A stretch of 64,000 nt of DNA from Rhynochetos jubatus. Lineage: Eukaryota; Chordata; Aves; Eurypygiformes; Rhynochetidae. The notes below the pieces were generated by a model. The model was not told the DNA's origin. It saw only the letters and a program-made list of their open reading frames with translations, and searched no databases. The stretch's first letter is position 1. Each line of letters opens with the position of its first letter. Positions 38,003 through 48,520 of the stretch are shown here, piece after piece. The stretch covers positions 14,282,664 through 14,346,663 of the forward strand of contig CM050653.1 in NCBI GenBank assembly GCA_027574665.1. Reading direction: 5' to 3'. Made by a program: the position numbers and the translations under genes.

Positions 38003-41000
38003 AGAAAAAAAAATATTGGCTATTGTCTTCAGACAGGATGAAAGGTTTGACTTAAGACAGGCAAAATGCTGCCTATTACCCTACAAGGAGTAGTGAATGT
38101 TCAAAATCACCTACCTATCTACAGTCATTATCTACATAGTATCAAATGATGCAACACTGATTTTTTGCAAGTTCTTTTCCCAGGGAACCAAGAAATCTGA
38201 CTCACTAAATTGCTATTCCATTAAATCAGTCACAATCGCAACTACTAAGTGCTAAATGAGATAGCTGGTTAGGATCTTGTTCATGTTTTATTGGACTTTC
38301 CTTGCCTTTCCTCACAACTTCCACTGTCACCTTTTCCATTCTTCTATAAAATCCATGAGAAAAAAGCCCCACCTAAATTCATAATTTTGCATGCTTATCT
38401 TTTCTAAGAAACTGGTTTTAAGCAACAAAGTTTTAATACTGCCAATCTTTCTGAGGACGGACACTGTGATAGGAGGGTAGATAATGGGTTGGCTACAAGC
38501 CCAACCTGTCCGGGTGGTGAGAGGCACAAATGCTAAGCAAACATACACCCTGCAGTGTGATGAACAGAAATAAATGATATAAAGATAAGCTCAGCACACT
38601 TGAGTATGCAGACACTTAGGCTTGCAGGATTTGTTCAGCTGGGGTCAGAATCCTGTCCTTGTTCAACAGTACTCAAATGTCAGTACCCTGAGAACAGACT
38701 AAGAGCACCAGTAATCTGGCTGTGTAAGAATACAAAGGTGCAAAGTTTCTCACAGCCGTAGAGGCAAGTCATTTATTAAAATGGAACTATCATGATTACC
38801 TGGCAAGGCATCCAATTTTTATCTTTATTAAGGAGTCTAGCACCTTTTTGCACATACAGAAAGAGTCACTTAAAATCATGCTTCGAGGAACCGTTGGAGG
38901 TCTGCAGTACCAAGTATTGATCCACCCATCCTCTGGCATTACAAAGCATTGGTTGCCTGAGGTTACATCCTCTACTTTTTATCCCAAACTTGCAATATTA
39001 CTGTGGTTCCTTATAAGTCTCCTCTATCAACAGCACGGAAGTGCAGGCATGTAGTATCCAAACAGCAAGACCATAAAGAACATTAGTATCAAGGAACATA
39101 TATATATAGTGATTCTAATGTGCAAGTTTTGGATACATGACCAAGTTGTATCTCCTACTCTGTGGTGACTGGCTCTATGCGTATTCCTAAAAGAGAAGAA
39201 ATAATGAAGTTTATCATAGGTCCCAGCATGTTATGCTCAACTACATCACCTGATATATGCTGAAGGTTTTGACTGTAGAGACTGTTTAGGCTGCAGCATC
39301 CTCACCTGATGTGTTTGTTGTCATGTTAACTTCATCATGAGCCTTAAAACCTTGGGTCCAAATCATGTTGTGAAGAAATCTGTTCTCTTACAGTATTTAA
39401 CACTGTACTCATAAAGGCCTTGTACTGACAAATTTAACAGTGGCAATCAGATTTTTATTCTGGGATTACTTGACAAAATTCATTAAGGCAAAGCATGGAG
39501 TAAGATAATACAGACAGCAAAGCGTAGCAGAATCCAGCTCATACGTAAACCGACCAAATACAGCGTCATTGTAAGACTGCCTCAATGCCATCTTAAGAAG
39601 AGAGCTGGAATTGCCGCAGTAAGGCAGATGAGAGTTTTTACACTCATGAACACGAGCCACAGCTCTTTCTGCGATCTCGCCAGGAGTTGCTGAGAGCGCT
39701 GCCAATCCACGCTGTTAGCTGATATTCATCAAGCAGCAGCCTGACCTTTTGTGCCTTTTCCCTCCCCTGGGGAGCATCCAATGCCCCCACGCAAAGAAAC
39801 ACGGGAGCCCAAAGGACACAAATAACAAAACATCCTTATTGACCATGGAAGAGCAGACATCAACCTCACACAGTGATCACCCGACTTTGATCAGAGCTTC
39901 ATGCACCACTTACAGATGCCTAAAGCCAGTGTGTATTTTTGACCCCTATATCTCTTCACAATTACTCAGCAGCACACGGTTTTACACTGCAATGGTCAAG
40001 AGGAGAACACGTGTTTGCCCACTATCCCCAGCTTGGGCTTTTGTTTTTATTGATTATGATCAGCTGTAAAGTCTGTGAATTCTGGGTGCTCCAGGGGTTT
40101 TCTTGACAGCTAACTAAGCCTGAGGCAAACACAGACTCATGCAGCTCCAAACAATCCTACCTGGGTTTCTTCCTCCTCCCCCTTCCACCATGCACTGCGT
40201 TTAATGGTAATTGTTTATGATAAGGAGATTGTAATTAGGAACATGCACTAGCGTAAGTGTCCGGCATTTCATATGCCAAGCATGTGCCACCAGTGCAGTC
40301 AAGATACCTCCAAAGATTCCTTTAAATTTTTATGATTTTCTTACAGCAGATCAAGAATCCCTTCCCCCTATGCACACATACGGTTATGCAGCTTAACTCC
40401 ACTTTTTTGTGACAGCTGATTCAGATACAGCCCAAGTTACTAACGCTGCACAAATGAAGTTGTTGGTTCTTTCCCAGTAAGCAGGAGACAAATGGCACAG
40501 AAACCAGCCCAGTGAACTTTTAAAATCTCAGTCAAGCAGAGAAATTTAGGGCTGAGCATATGCACATAGAGCTGGCCAACGTCTCATTCCCAGCCTAGTG
40601 TTCATCTGTGGGTGAGAGACAGTCTGTTGATCTTGCCTTTGTAATTGCTGTTTGTGCTGCATAGATTATTAAAGGATTTCAGAATATATATAAGAATATA
40701 AGAAGGAGGTATGTAGAGTTCCCTTACAAGCACACACAGCTCCATGTAGACCCAGAGAAGACAACACTTCTGGGAGAAGGGGAATTTCGAGTTTGTAAAA
40801 GAAGGCAGTGGGAACGGTAATTTGAGTCTTACGTTAACATTCTTTCTTTAAAAGTTGCTTATTCATTCAAGCTATCAACATGTTGACTCATTTCTGTTTG
40901 GCTAGAGGTAAGAGCTGTACTCTCCCATGCGTTCAAGTTTCAACCAAATTAGAGTGCAAGTTAGGATTCTTCGCCCCTGGCTGACAGTCTTACACAGCTG

Positions 41001-43049
41001 TCAAGACAGCAGAAGGCTTTCTCCAGGTAAATGAGAGACCTAAATTGCATGGCACGGTTCCTGCTAATCCTTTTATCTGATGCTGCCATCAGTGAGACCC
41101 ACCAAGGAAGAAATACATGCCATGCCCACAATTATACATACTCTGCTAATTGAGTTTCCTTGCAAAACAATAAGCTTCTAGGGGGAAAAAAAAAAAAAAG
41201 AAAAAAACAGGTTTATGCAACTGACAGAATTAATGCCTCAGCCTTTTGTATCTCACCACAAATATAAAGGAAAAGACCACTCCAATTGCATATTTTACAG
41301 GATTTAGAGAAGAAAAAAACCACCTTTTTCTGAGCTACAGGCATTTGATTAAACATTTTTTACAGTTTAGATTGATCTGAAAGATGGTTATAGCCCTTCA
41401 GTAAATAGAGTTGTAATCACCATTTGGAGGAGGATGAATTTCACAATTATTGGGCAGTTATGACCTTCAAGTTTTATCATTCTACCAAACTGAATAGAGC
41501 TCAGTAAACAGATGCATTTGATATCCTCAAAGGCAGACTATGCCTTTATCCACCAACTTATTACATGTCATATAAAGCAGCCTAGCCAAGAGTCTAGAAA
41601 CGCAAAGAAGCCTTGTACCATTGCCCTTAATATCAAGAGGCTTGTGATATTTCAAGTCCACAATATATAGAAAAAGATGTCAGCAAGGTTTCTGGGCAGT
41701 ACTGCAGAGTTTTCATAGCAATGCCTGAAATAGCAGGTGAGCACATTTCTGTATATTATCATCTTCCCAAGTCCATCCCTAGCAGGGACACATGACAGAA
41801 GAGAAGAATTTGCAGTGAAAGTTCAGCTGATATGCTGTAGTAACCAAGCAGTCGGTTTTCAGATGGCTTTTTGTCATGCATGAGTTTGGAAAAATGCTGA
41901 AGTAGAAGAAATATTTCAGGAATATATTTATTAATTTCATGATGACTACCTTTTTCCTCTAGAAATGTACTTAATTCATCAACCAGTTAACATAATCCAA
42001 TAAAATATTAATTCTCAGGATAGCAGAAAATGCATGTATCTGTTGAAGGTATGACTCAAACCAGCATGAGAGGTGTATGATGCTTACGCTGAAAAAACAG
42101 CTTCTGTCATCAAAACAAAAGTTCTCTCTCTGCATATAGGATATTTGCTTGAAGCAAGCTAAGTGGATTGATCATCTTGCAGTGCAGAGTCTGAGAAACA
42201 GACTTTATCTCTTGAAGTACTCTATTGTGGAGAAGATTGAAGTGCACATAAGCATAGATTCACACCACTTAATTTCAGACTCTTAAACTATACATTTAAA
42301 TGAAAAGCTCAATTGACCACAACTTCTACTAAGCAAAGAAGATTCCAGAAGTAATTTTGACCTTATGTTAGCTGACTTCATCTTCTAGAGGTACCTGTGT
42401 TCTATTCTTATAAGACCTCTAATTTTGTCCTTTTGTTTTTGGAAAAGCATGAAGCATCTGGAAACAAGGATGAAACTGGTCTACATTGAACTCATGTTTA
42501 AATATGACAAAACTTCTCCTTCAGCATGTCTTTTGTTATGTGCATATCAGTAAAGTGTTATTTGGTCCACATCATACCACCTTCTGCCTCTGTGTTTCCC
42601 TCAGCTTCCAAGGCCTTAATGGTAATTGTCCCTCACTTCAGGGATTCAGAGGAGAGCTGTGGTTCCCTAACTCTCTCTACATGCCAAGATAACAGTGTCA
42701 ACCAATCCAGCTTTTACAGCAGTTTCATCTGGTCAGTTAATACAGGTTTGCCTCATTAGGAAAAAAAAAATCAATCCTTTTTATTGTGAAAAGTAATTTC
42801 TAAGGCATGATAAACAGCAAAGCAACCTCAATGTTTAGGTTGCTCTTCAGTTATGAAAGATTATGACCTTTTCCTAAGATACCTTTGCAATGGAATCCTT
42901 TTCTGCAGACCTTTGAAATTCATCAGAGAAAGACCTTGAACTAAAAAAGTGCTTTCCCCTTTGTCTTATGAAATCCATTCAGTTTTATCTGCAATCTCAA
43001 CTGTTAAAAAATCAAAAAATCACATTTCCTTTCTCTTGCATTCCCCAGA
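38003..43049. other. Non-coding, repeat-poor; no gene recognised
   Basis: About 5 kb in which I recognise no transposable element and no gene. The part at about 39400-41150 contains homeodomain-type cores (TAATTG, TAATTA near 40205-40240). An A-rich tract lies at 41187-41207. The lack of visible repeats could mean constraint or merely age. It cannot be judged without alignment. Confidence 0.5.
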
Positions 43050-44010
43050 ATATAGGAAAAGCTGCACTAAATCAGACTAAAGGTCCATCTAGCTCACTTT
43101 CCTGCTCTTTGACAGTGGCCAGTAGCAGATGTTTAGGGAGAACATATAAATTATTGGGCATACACACAGTGATATTCCCCTGTAAACCTCTCAGCTTCTA
43201 AAGTCAGCAGTTTAGGGACTTTCTGAGCCTAATTTAAAGCCCACCATTCTGTATATACAATTAGAGGGTATATTCCTCAAGTGCATTACTTTACATCTAT
43301 CAACATGAATTTTGTCTGCCCAGTCATTCAGTATTATCAGATCATTCTGCAGTTCTTTAGAGTCCATTTATCTTTTTTTACTCTGAACAATTTTGTACTG
43401 TTCTCAGACTTTGTCAAGTCACACATCATCCCTTTCCCACACTATTTAATAATACCTTAAGTGTCACAAGTCCTGGAACAAGTGTCTGTGAGACTCAACC
43501 CATGCCATTCTAAAAAATGACCATTTACGCTTATTCTTAATTTTCTTGATAATTTTCACCCCATGAAAATTTATTTAAGAAGCTTCAGTAAGGATTCCTG
43601 ACAATTTTTTTTTTTCAAACTTCATACACAATATCAACTGGGGAAACCTTATCCACATAATCCTTTACACCTTCAAAGAACTCAAATGGATTTGTGAGGA
43701 GATACTTTATTTTTCAAAAGCTGTGGTAGCTCTTTCCCTCTGAATCTGTGTGTGCACTCATTCTCGGGTTTATTATTGTTTACACCAGTTTTCCTACTAC
43801 GGAAAACAGACGTAATGACTCACAAATCTCTGGAATCTATAATAGATAACGCTGCCGTGTTTGCATTCCATAGCTGTGTTCCTTTACAGGTTGTGGGTGA
43901 ACAGCTATGATAATTTGCTACTACTCTTTTCACTGTTCCATAGTGAAATGTCTCTTGTTAGTACATGATTTTCAGATCTTTCCTCCAAGTCATCCCGCAT
44001 AAAACATCTC
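43050..44010 (-). mobile_element. Ancient CR1 LINE relic (antisense)
   Basis: From left to right the plus strand carries complements of a CR1 3' UTR block ('actaaatcagactaaaggtccatctag', about 43067-43093, then 'tgacagtggccagtagcagatg'). ORF2 blocks follow: 'gcattactttacatctatcaacatgaatttt' (about 43283-43313), 'ctctgaacaattttgtac', 'ggaacaagtgtctgtgagactc', 'acacaatatcaactgggg' and 'accttcaaagaactcaaatgg'. Last is a weaker stretch to about 44010. Most of the ORF2 C-terminus is missing around 43250, so the copy has an internal deletion. It resembles CR1 subfamilies I recall from turtles and crocodilians, implying an old insertion. Confidence 0.8.
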
Positions 44011-45143
44011 CCTTGCATGTGATCAGTCTCCTGCTCTCCCCTAGCCCACAGTGAGCAGGGTCTCAGGCTGCACACATGCCTCCACCTGAAGATTTACCTA
44101 GGCAGAGTAAAGCAGTGACTAGGTTTCGTCCTGTGAACTTCTATGATCTATCTCACTTCTAAAGTTACCACCGGGGACCAATTTAGGAGCATTAAGCTCT
44201 GAAGGGTATTTAAAAGCTTTTTAATGTCATTCTGAAATACACAGTCTGTGATTTTAAAGTCAATTGCAAATTAAACACAACTTTTTCAAATTTTGCCTAA
44301 TTAGAGGATCAAAACCCATGGATGTCAGTTCTCTAAGCTACAAATAATGTTCATAAACTAGCAGCTGCTATTTATACCCTTTTCACATTACAAAATTTCT
44401 CCAGCCATTTGATTCAGGAAATACCTGCACAACGGTGTTATGTTCGAAAGCAGCTGGAGGGTGGAAGTGTCTTTGGTGTGCGCATGGCTGGCCTGCTTAA
44501 TTCTGCTGCCTGATCAGTCTGTAAGTACTATAAACTCTCTCTCTTTCACTGATACAGCCTCTGGACACTCATAATAAGGCATCTGACAAACAAAAGGACT
44601 CCCTTTAGCATTTCTTCCAGGGGACACAAGACTTGACTGTAATAAATAAAGTGGATTTTTTTATTCAGACTACTGAGTAGAGGCACTACCTACAGCCCTC
44701 CTTGGCTCTTTCATTTTTAGACCAAACAACAGACTGCACTATAACTAGTGAGCTAATGCTTCATCTTCACTTTAATGTGTTAGCTTTTCAAAACTGAATT
44801 CATGCACATGGATGACCCTGCAACCAATACAGGAAAATAAATTTTTAGAACCACATGTCAGTGAGTCCCATTAAAATTCTTCCTCTATCATTTAATATTT
44901 TCTGTTTATTATATATCCTCATATAGAAAAAATGTGTTTGTATGGAGAAATTGTCTAGGCAAAGCTGAATGTTTCAGAAACTCAACAGAGATATGAAGCA
45001 GCTGAAACTCCTGATTTAAGGAGCATATAATTATTTTTGGCAACTAAAAAACAAATGAACCTTTTTGGCAGAAATAGGGGCAGCTGTGACCGGCTTTAAA
45101 CTTAGAAAAGAAACACCCATATATGCAACAGCTTACATGTACA
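44011..45143. other. Non-coding, no gene recognised
   Basis: AT-rich sequence between the ancient CR1 and LTR copy B. I see no gene, RNA gene or identifiable element. Confidence 0.6.
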
Positions 45144-46267
45144 TATGGAGGGGTGACCCTGGCTGGAGGCCAGGTGCCCACCAAAGCTGCTCTGTCACTG
45201 CCTTCCTCAAATGGGCAGGGGGGAGACAATGTAAGGCTCATGGGTCAGTCAAGAAGAGGACAGGGAGAGATCATTCACCAGTTACAATCACAAACAAAAC
45301 AGACTCAACTTGGGGAAAATTAATTTGATACCAATGAAATCAGGGTAGGATAATGAGAAATAAAACAAATTCTTAAAAAAACCACCACTTTCCCCCCACC
45401 CCTCCCTTCTTCCCAGACTCAGCTTTACTCCCCATTTCTCTACCTCCTCCTCCCGAGTAGCACAGGGGGAGGGTAATGGGGGTTGTGGTCAGTCCATCAT
45501 ACACTGTCTCTACCACTCCTTCCTCCTCAGGGCAGGACTCCTCATACTCTGCCCATGCTCCAGCGTGGGGTCCCTCCCACAGAAGACAGTCCTCCACCAA
45601 CTTCTCCAATATCAGTCCTTCCCATGGGCTGCAGCTCTTCATGAACTGCTCCAGCATGGGTCTCTCCCACGGGGTGCCATCCTTCACGAGCAGCCTGTTC
45701 CAGCCTGGGTCCCCCCAGGGTCACAAGTCCTGCCAGCAAACCTGCTCCAGCCTGGGCTCCTCTCTCCATGGGGCCACAGCTCCTGCCAAGAGCCTGCTCC
45801 AGTGTGGGTTGCCCATGGGGTCACAGCCTCCTTCGGGCATCCCCCTGCTCCGGCGTGGGGTCCTCCCAGGGCTGCAGGTGGGTCTCTGCTCCCCTGTGAC
45901 CCTCCATGGCTCCAGGGCACAACCAGCCTCACCATGGGCTGCACCACAGGCTGCCAGGAAATCTCTGCTTCAGCACCCAGAGCACCTCCTCCTTCTCCAC
46001 TGACCTAGAGGTCTGTGGAGTTGCTCTCACATATTCTCACTCCTCTCTCCAGCTGCAATTGCGCAGGGGTTTTTCCCCCTTCTTAAATCTGTGATCCCAG
46101 AGGTGCTACCGCCATCACTAATGGATTTGGCCTTTGCCAGGAGCGGGTCCATCTTGGAGCTGGCTGCCATTGGCTCTATTGGACATAAGGGAAGCTTCCA
46201 GTAGCTTCTCACAGAAGCCACCCCTGGCACCCCTGCTACCAAAACCTTGCCATGGAAACCCACTACA
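45144..46267 (-). mobile_element. Solo endogenous retrovirus LTR, copy B (ERVL-like), 1124 bp
   Basis: The same LTR family as copy A at 32116-33064 but fuller length. The flanks are GTACA (45139-45143) and GTACG (46268-46272), a 4/5 match for a 5-bp target duplication. The left terminus reads TA instead of TG, consistent with one substitution. The inside is GC-rich and carries an array of about 45-50 bp units with 'tgctccagcgtgggt'-like cores (about 45550-45900). There is no retroviral coding sequence on either side, so it is a solo LTR. Several overlapping open frames on both strands (up to 175 codons) are by-products of its GC-rich repeats. The minus orientation is inferred, as for copy A. 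Confidence 0.88.
45550..45900 (+). repeat. Tandem array inside LTR copy B
   Basis: Diverged units of about 45-50 bp share the core 'ctgctccagcgtgggt...cccacgggg' and recur about seven or eight times. Copy A has two fewer units: the DNA between 'cagcctgttccag' (45691) and 'agcctgctccag' (45791) is absent there, a 99-bp step consistent with slippage or unequal exchange between units. Confidence 0.75.
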
Positions 46268-47264
46268 GTACGACCCAATGTATTAGCCTGAGAAATCCAC
46301 TAAAATATGTAACTGTTGAATTAATAAAATCTAAAAGGTCAAAGTAGGATTCAGGCACTTATTCAGGCACTTATCCAGTGTCAGCAAGGTGGATAACTCA
46401 GTACTTCAGCACTTTCAGTCCATAACCATACAGAAACCTACATGAGCCCTTGCAACATGCAGCTCTGAGCATACACATTTTGCAATTAAGGCCTGGGTTT
46501 TGCTAAGTCGTGGGTCACATCTATCAGATCCAGACTTTTTACAGTAAACACACAGGTAGTTATAAATTTTTATTCCACACCAGTGTTGTTAGGGCATTCA
46601 GTGGAAAACTGTAATGCCGATCTGGTCCTTGTTCTAAACTAGATAGAACTTCAAAAACCTCTGCCCCTTCACAGGTGATGGCAGTGCTTAGGCAAGGATG
46701 GGCAAGAGAAGAGACTTTTTTTCCTTGATAAGGAGCTAATCTGCTAAGGAGCTAAGTCCTTAAGCTAAACTCACCACAGGGATGGGAATATCTCAAATTG
46801 CAGTCTTACATGAAGTTAGGGTCACAGAAGTCTCCACAGGTTCTGAAAGACCCTTGGGAAGCTAATTAGCACATTGTAACAAATTAATACTATTGTTAGC
46901 TAGGAGATACTATTTCTAAAATTCCTGGTTTCCTTGGTAAAGATTTCACTGGCAAGCAAGGCAATAGCTGTACAGTTCCTTTTTCAATGATTCCTTATGC
47001 CCAGAAGCCAAGTTGAAGCTGCTGGGCAGTTGGTTGCCCCATATTCAAAAATCACAGAACGAAAATCTTCAAGAAATTCAGGCAAACACTCGAAATTCAA
47101 GCTGAATGAAGATCTGTCCAAACTATTCCTTATTAGGCACTGTAAAATTAGAGAGTTGATAATTAAACTTGAACTATAGAGTTAAGAATATAATCCTCAG
47201 TGTTTAGCTTTATCATCTTTAAAGAGGTTAAGTTGGCCTATGACCTGCATCAAAACTGCTTCCA
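46268..47264. other. Non-coding spacer between LTR B and CR1 mosaic
   Basis: No gene is recognised. It contains a perfect 12-bp tandem duplication, TCAGGCACTTAT, at 46351-46374. Confidence 0.6.
46351..46374 (+). repeat. Perfect 12-bp tandem duplication
   Basis: TCAGGCACTTAT occurs twice without mismatch (46351-46362, 46363-46374). A likely recent slippage event. Confidence 0.9.
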
Positions 47265-47288
47265 TAAAGGAAAACAAGATGGGTCAAT

Positions 47289-47778
47289 GTTATAAGAAAA
47301 TCCCTTTTGAAGGGAACAGAAGGCCCAATATGTAGACCAGACCCACTTCTTAGGGAGATCTGCTGCCTCCTTAGAGGCTGGGTTGAAGTTGTGAAGAGAA
47401 AGCTTCTGACCCTGGTCCACCACTCAGATTACTGTCCATTATTGATTTTTCAGGTAGCCAACAATGAAGCTCCAACAAGAAATCCAAGGGCAATCAAGAG
47501 AGATTTTTGGGCCTTGAGATGGCTGGTTAAGGGATAAGGAGCACAAGTTGTGTTCTTCTCTATCCTTCCAGTTGCAGAGAATGATGAGGAAAGAAACAGG
47601 AAGAGGCAGCATACCAGTACCTGGCTCCAAGCGTGGTGTCACCAGCAGGATTTTGGGGGTTTTGACCAGCTTACAGGACACCAGGCCTGCTGGTGACAAG
47701 GCACACCTGTCTCAGAGGGGCAAAAGGATTTTTGCACAGGACTTAGGGCTCATTAAAAGAGCTTTAAACCACATTTGA
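47289..47778 (+). pseudogene. CR1 ORF1 remnant, SGNH-esterase-like domain
   Basis: CR1 ORF1 proteins carry a C-terminal SGNH-type esterase domain. Here the block-I region reads VIRKSLLKGTEGPICRPDP, where the family has GDSLL; the serine (47301-47303) remains but the preceding Gly-Asp are Arg-Lys. Further pieces are REICCL, HHSDYCPLLIFQV and NPRAIKRDF. The block-V D-x-x-H survives as DKAH (47695-47706), followed by LSQRGKRIFAQDL. The frame is broken by a TAA stop (47535-47537), a TGA stop (47694-47696) and a frame change near 47680. It is dead and may have lost activity before decay, given the altered block I. The assignment is strong at the protein level. Confidence 0.88.
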
Positions 47779-47964
47779 AGGGAGAAAGGGATACAAATAG
47801 GCTCCCTAGAGATAAACCTGGGGGCAGCATACCAACGTTTGAGGGACCATGGGCTAGCAAGGTTCTTTGGTCTGCTGCCTCAGTGGAAGTAGGGGATGGA
47901 GATCCATGCAGCAGCAAAGATGCAAGGACTATCTATGTCTTAGAAACCACAGAAGTGCCTGAGA

Positions 47965-48111
47965 ATGGTCACAGCAGAATTAGGACTTCACCCCAGAAAG
48001 GTAGTGGGATTAGTAGCTCAACTGCAGTGCACCTACACCAATGCACACAGCATGGGCCACAAACAGGAAGAGCTGGAAGCCACTGCACAGCTGGAAAACT
48101 ATGACATAGTT
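47965..48111 (+). pseudogene. CR1 ORF2 N-terminal fragment (endonuclease start)
   Basis: Forty-nine codons from an ATG read through CTYTNAHSMGHKQEELEA to ENYDIV. This matches the opening of the CR1 ORF2 endonuclease (family: a CLYTNARS-type start, then NKQEELEA and an ENYDIV-type segment). In intact elements the next residues lead to an 'ITETWW' endonuclease motif. Here the match stops at V49 because of the junction to inverted CR1 sequence. The endonuclease catalytic core and all of the reverse transcriptase are missing. Confidence 0.88.
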
Positions 48112-48281
48112 GACGCATTCCTCTTACAGCAAGGGGACCAGACTGAACACATTATTCAAGGTGCAGCCTCACCAGTGCGTACTACAGGGGCACAATCACT
48201 TCCCTAGTTCTGCTGACCACACTACTTCTGATACAGACTAGGATGCTGTATCATATGCCTTCTTAGCCACCTGGGCACACT
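48112..48281 (-). mobile_element. Inverted CR1 ORF2 segment inside the mosaic
   Basis: On the minus strand this encodes a decayed C-terminal ORF2 segment: QCAQVAKKA, then SRTREVIVPL, ALVR-HLE and CVQ. It matches the same region as in the copy at 2037-2851. It is inverted relative to both neighbouring CR1 pieces (47265-48111 and 48282-48520). The junctions are abrupt, at about 48111/48112 and 48281/48282. Stop codons interrupt it. Confidence 0.88.
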
Positions 48282-48520
48282 ATAAAGCGATAAGGCAAGA
48301 GGAAATGGCCTCAAGTTGCACCAGAGGAGGTTTAGATTGGATATTAGGAAAAATTCCTTCACGGAAAAGTTTGTCAAGCATTGGAATGGGCTGCCAAGGC
48401 ATGTGGTTGAGTCACCAATCCTGGAGGTATTTGAGACGTGTAGATGTGGTGCTTAGGGACATGGTTTAGTGGTGGATTTAGCAGTGCTAGGTAAATGGTT
48501 GGACCTGATGATCAGTCCCA
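48282..48520 (+). mobile_element. CR1 LINE 3' tail in the mosaic, sense
   Basis: It begins 'aagcgataaggcaagagg' and continues 'aaatggcctcaagttgcacc', 'aggtttagattggatatta', then 'gaatgggctgccaaggcatg' and the 3' UTR 'gggacatggtttagtggtgg'. It fades after 'ggttggacctgatgatca', so the terminal ATTCTATG tail is absent or eroded. This subfamily type resembles the antisense copy at 2037-2851 more than the copies at 17554, 26045 and 37715. Confidence 0.9.

Larger units (their letters stand above)
47265..48111 (+). mobile_element. CR1 LINE 5' portion (ORF1 end and ORF2 start), sense
   Basis: This is the rarely retained 5' part of a CR1. It covers the esterase-like half of ORF1, the inter-ORF segment ('gataaacctgggggcagcat', '...ggaccatgggctagcaagg') and the first codons of ORF2. 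Most CR1 copies in birds, including all others here, are 3' pieces. The sense 5' segment stops abruptly at about 48111 within the endonuclease N-terminus, and the next bases are CR1 sequence in the opposite orientation. The left edge is approximate. Confidence 0.9.

Noticed and set aside
45476..46008. 175- and 147-codon open frames on the plus strand and several on the minus strand
   Set aside because: All fall in LTR copy B and mirror its tandem array; no conserved protein domain is visible.
32116..46267. LTR copies A and B as the two ends of one provirus
   Set aside because: Each has its own 5-bp flanking duplication and the 12 kb between them has no recognisable retroviral genes.
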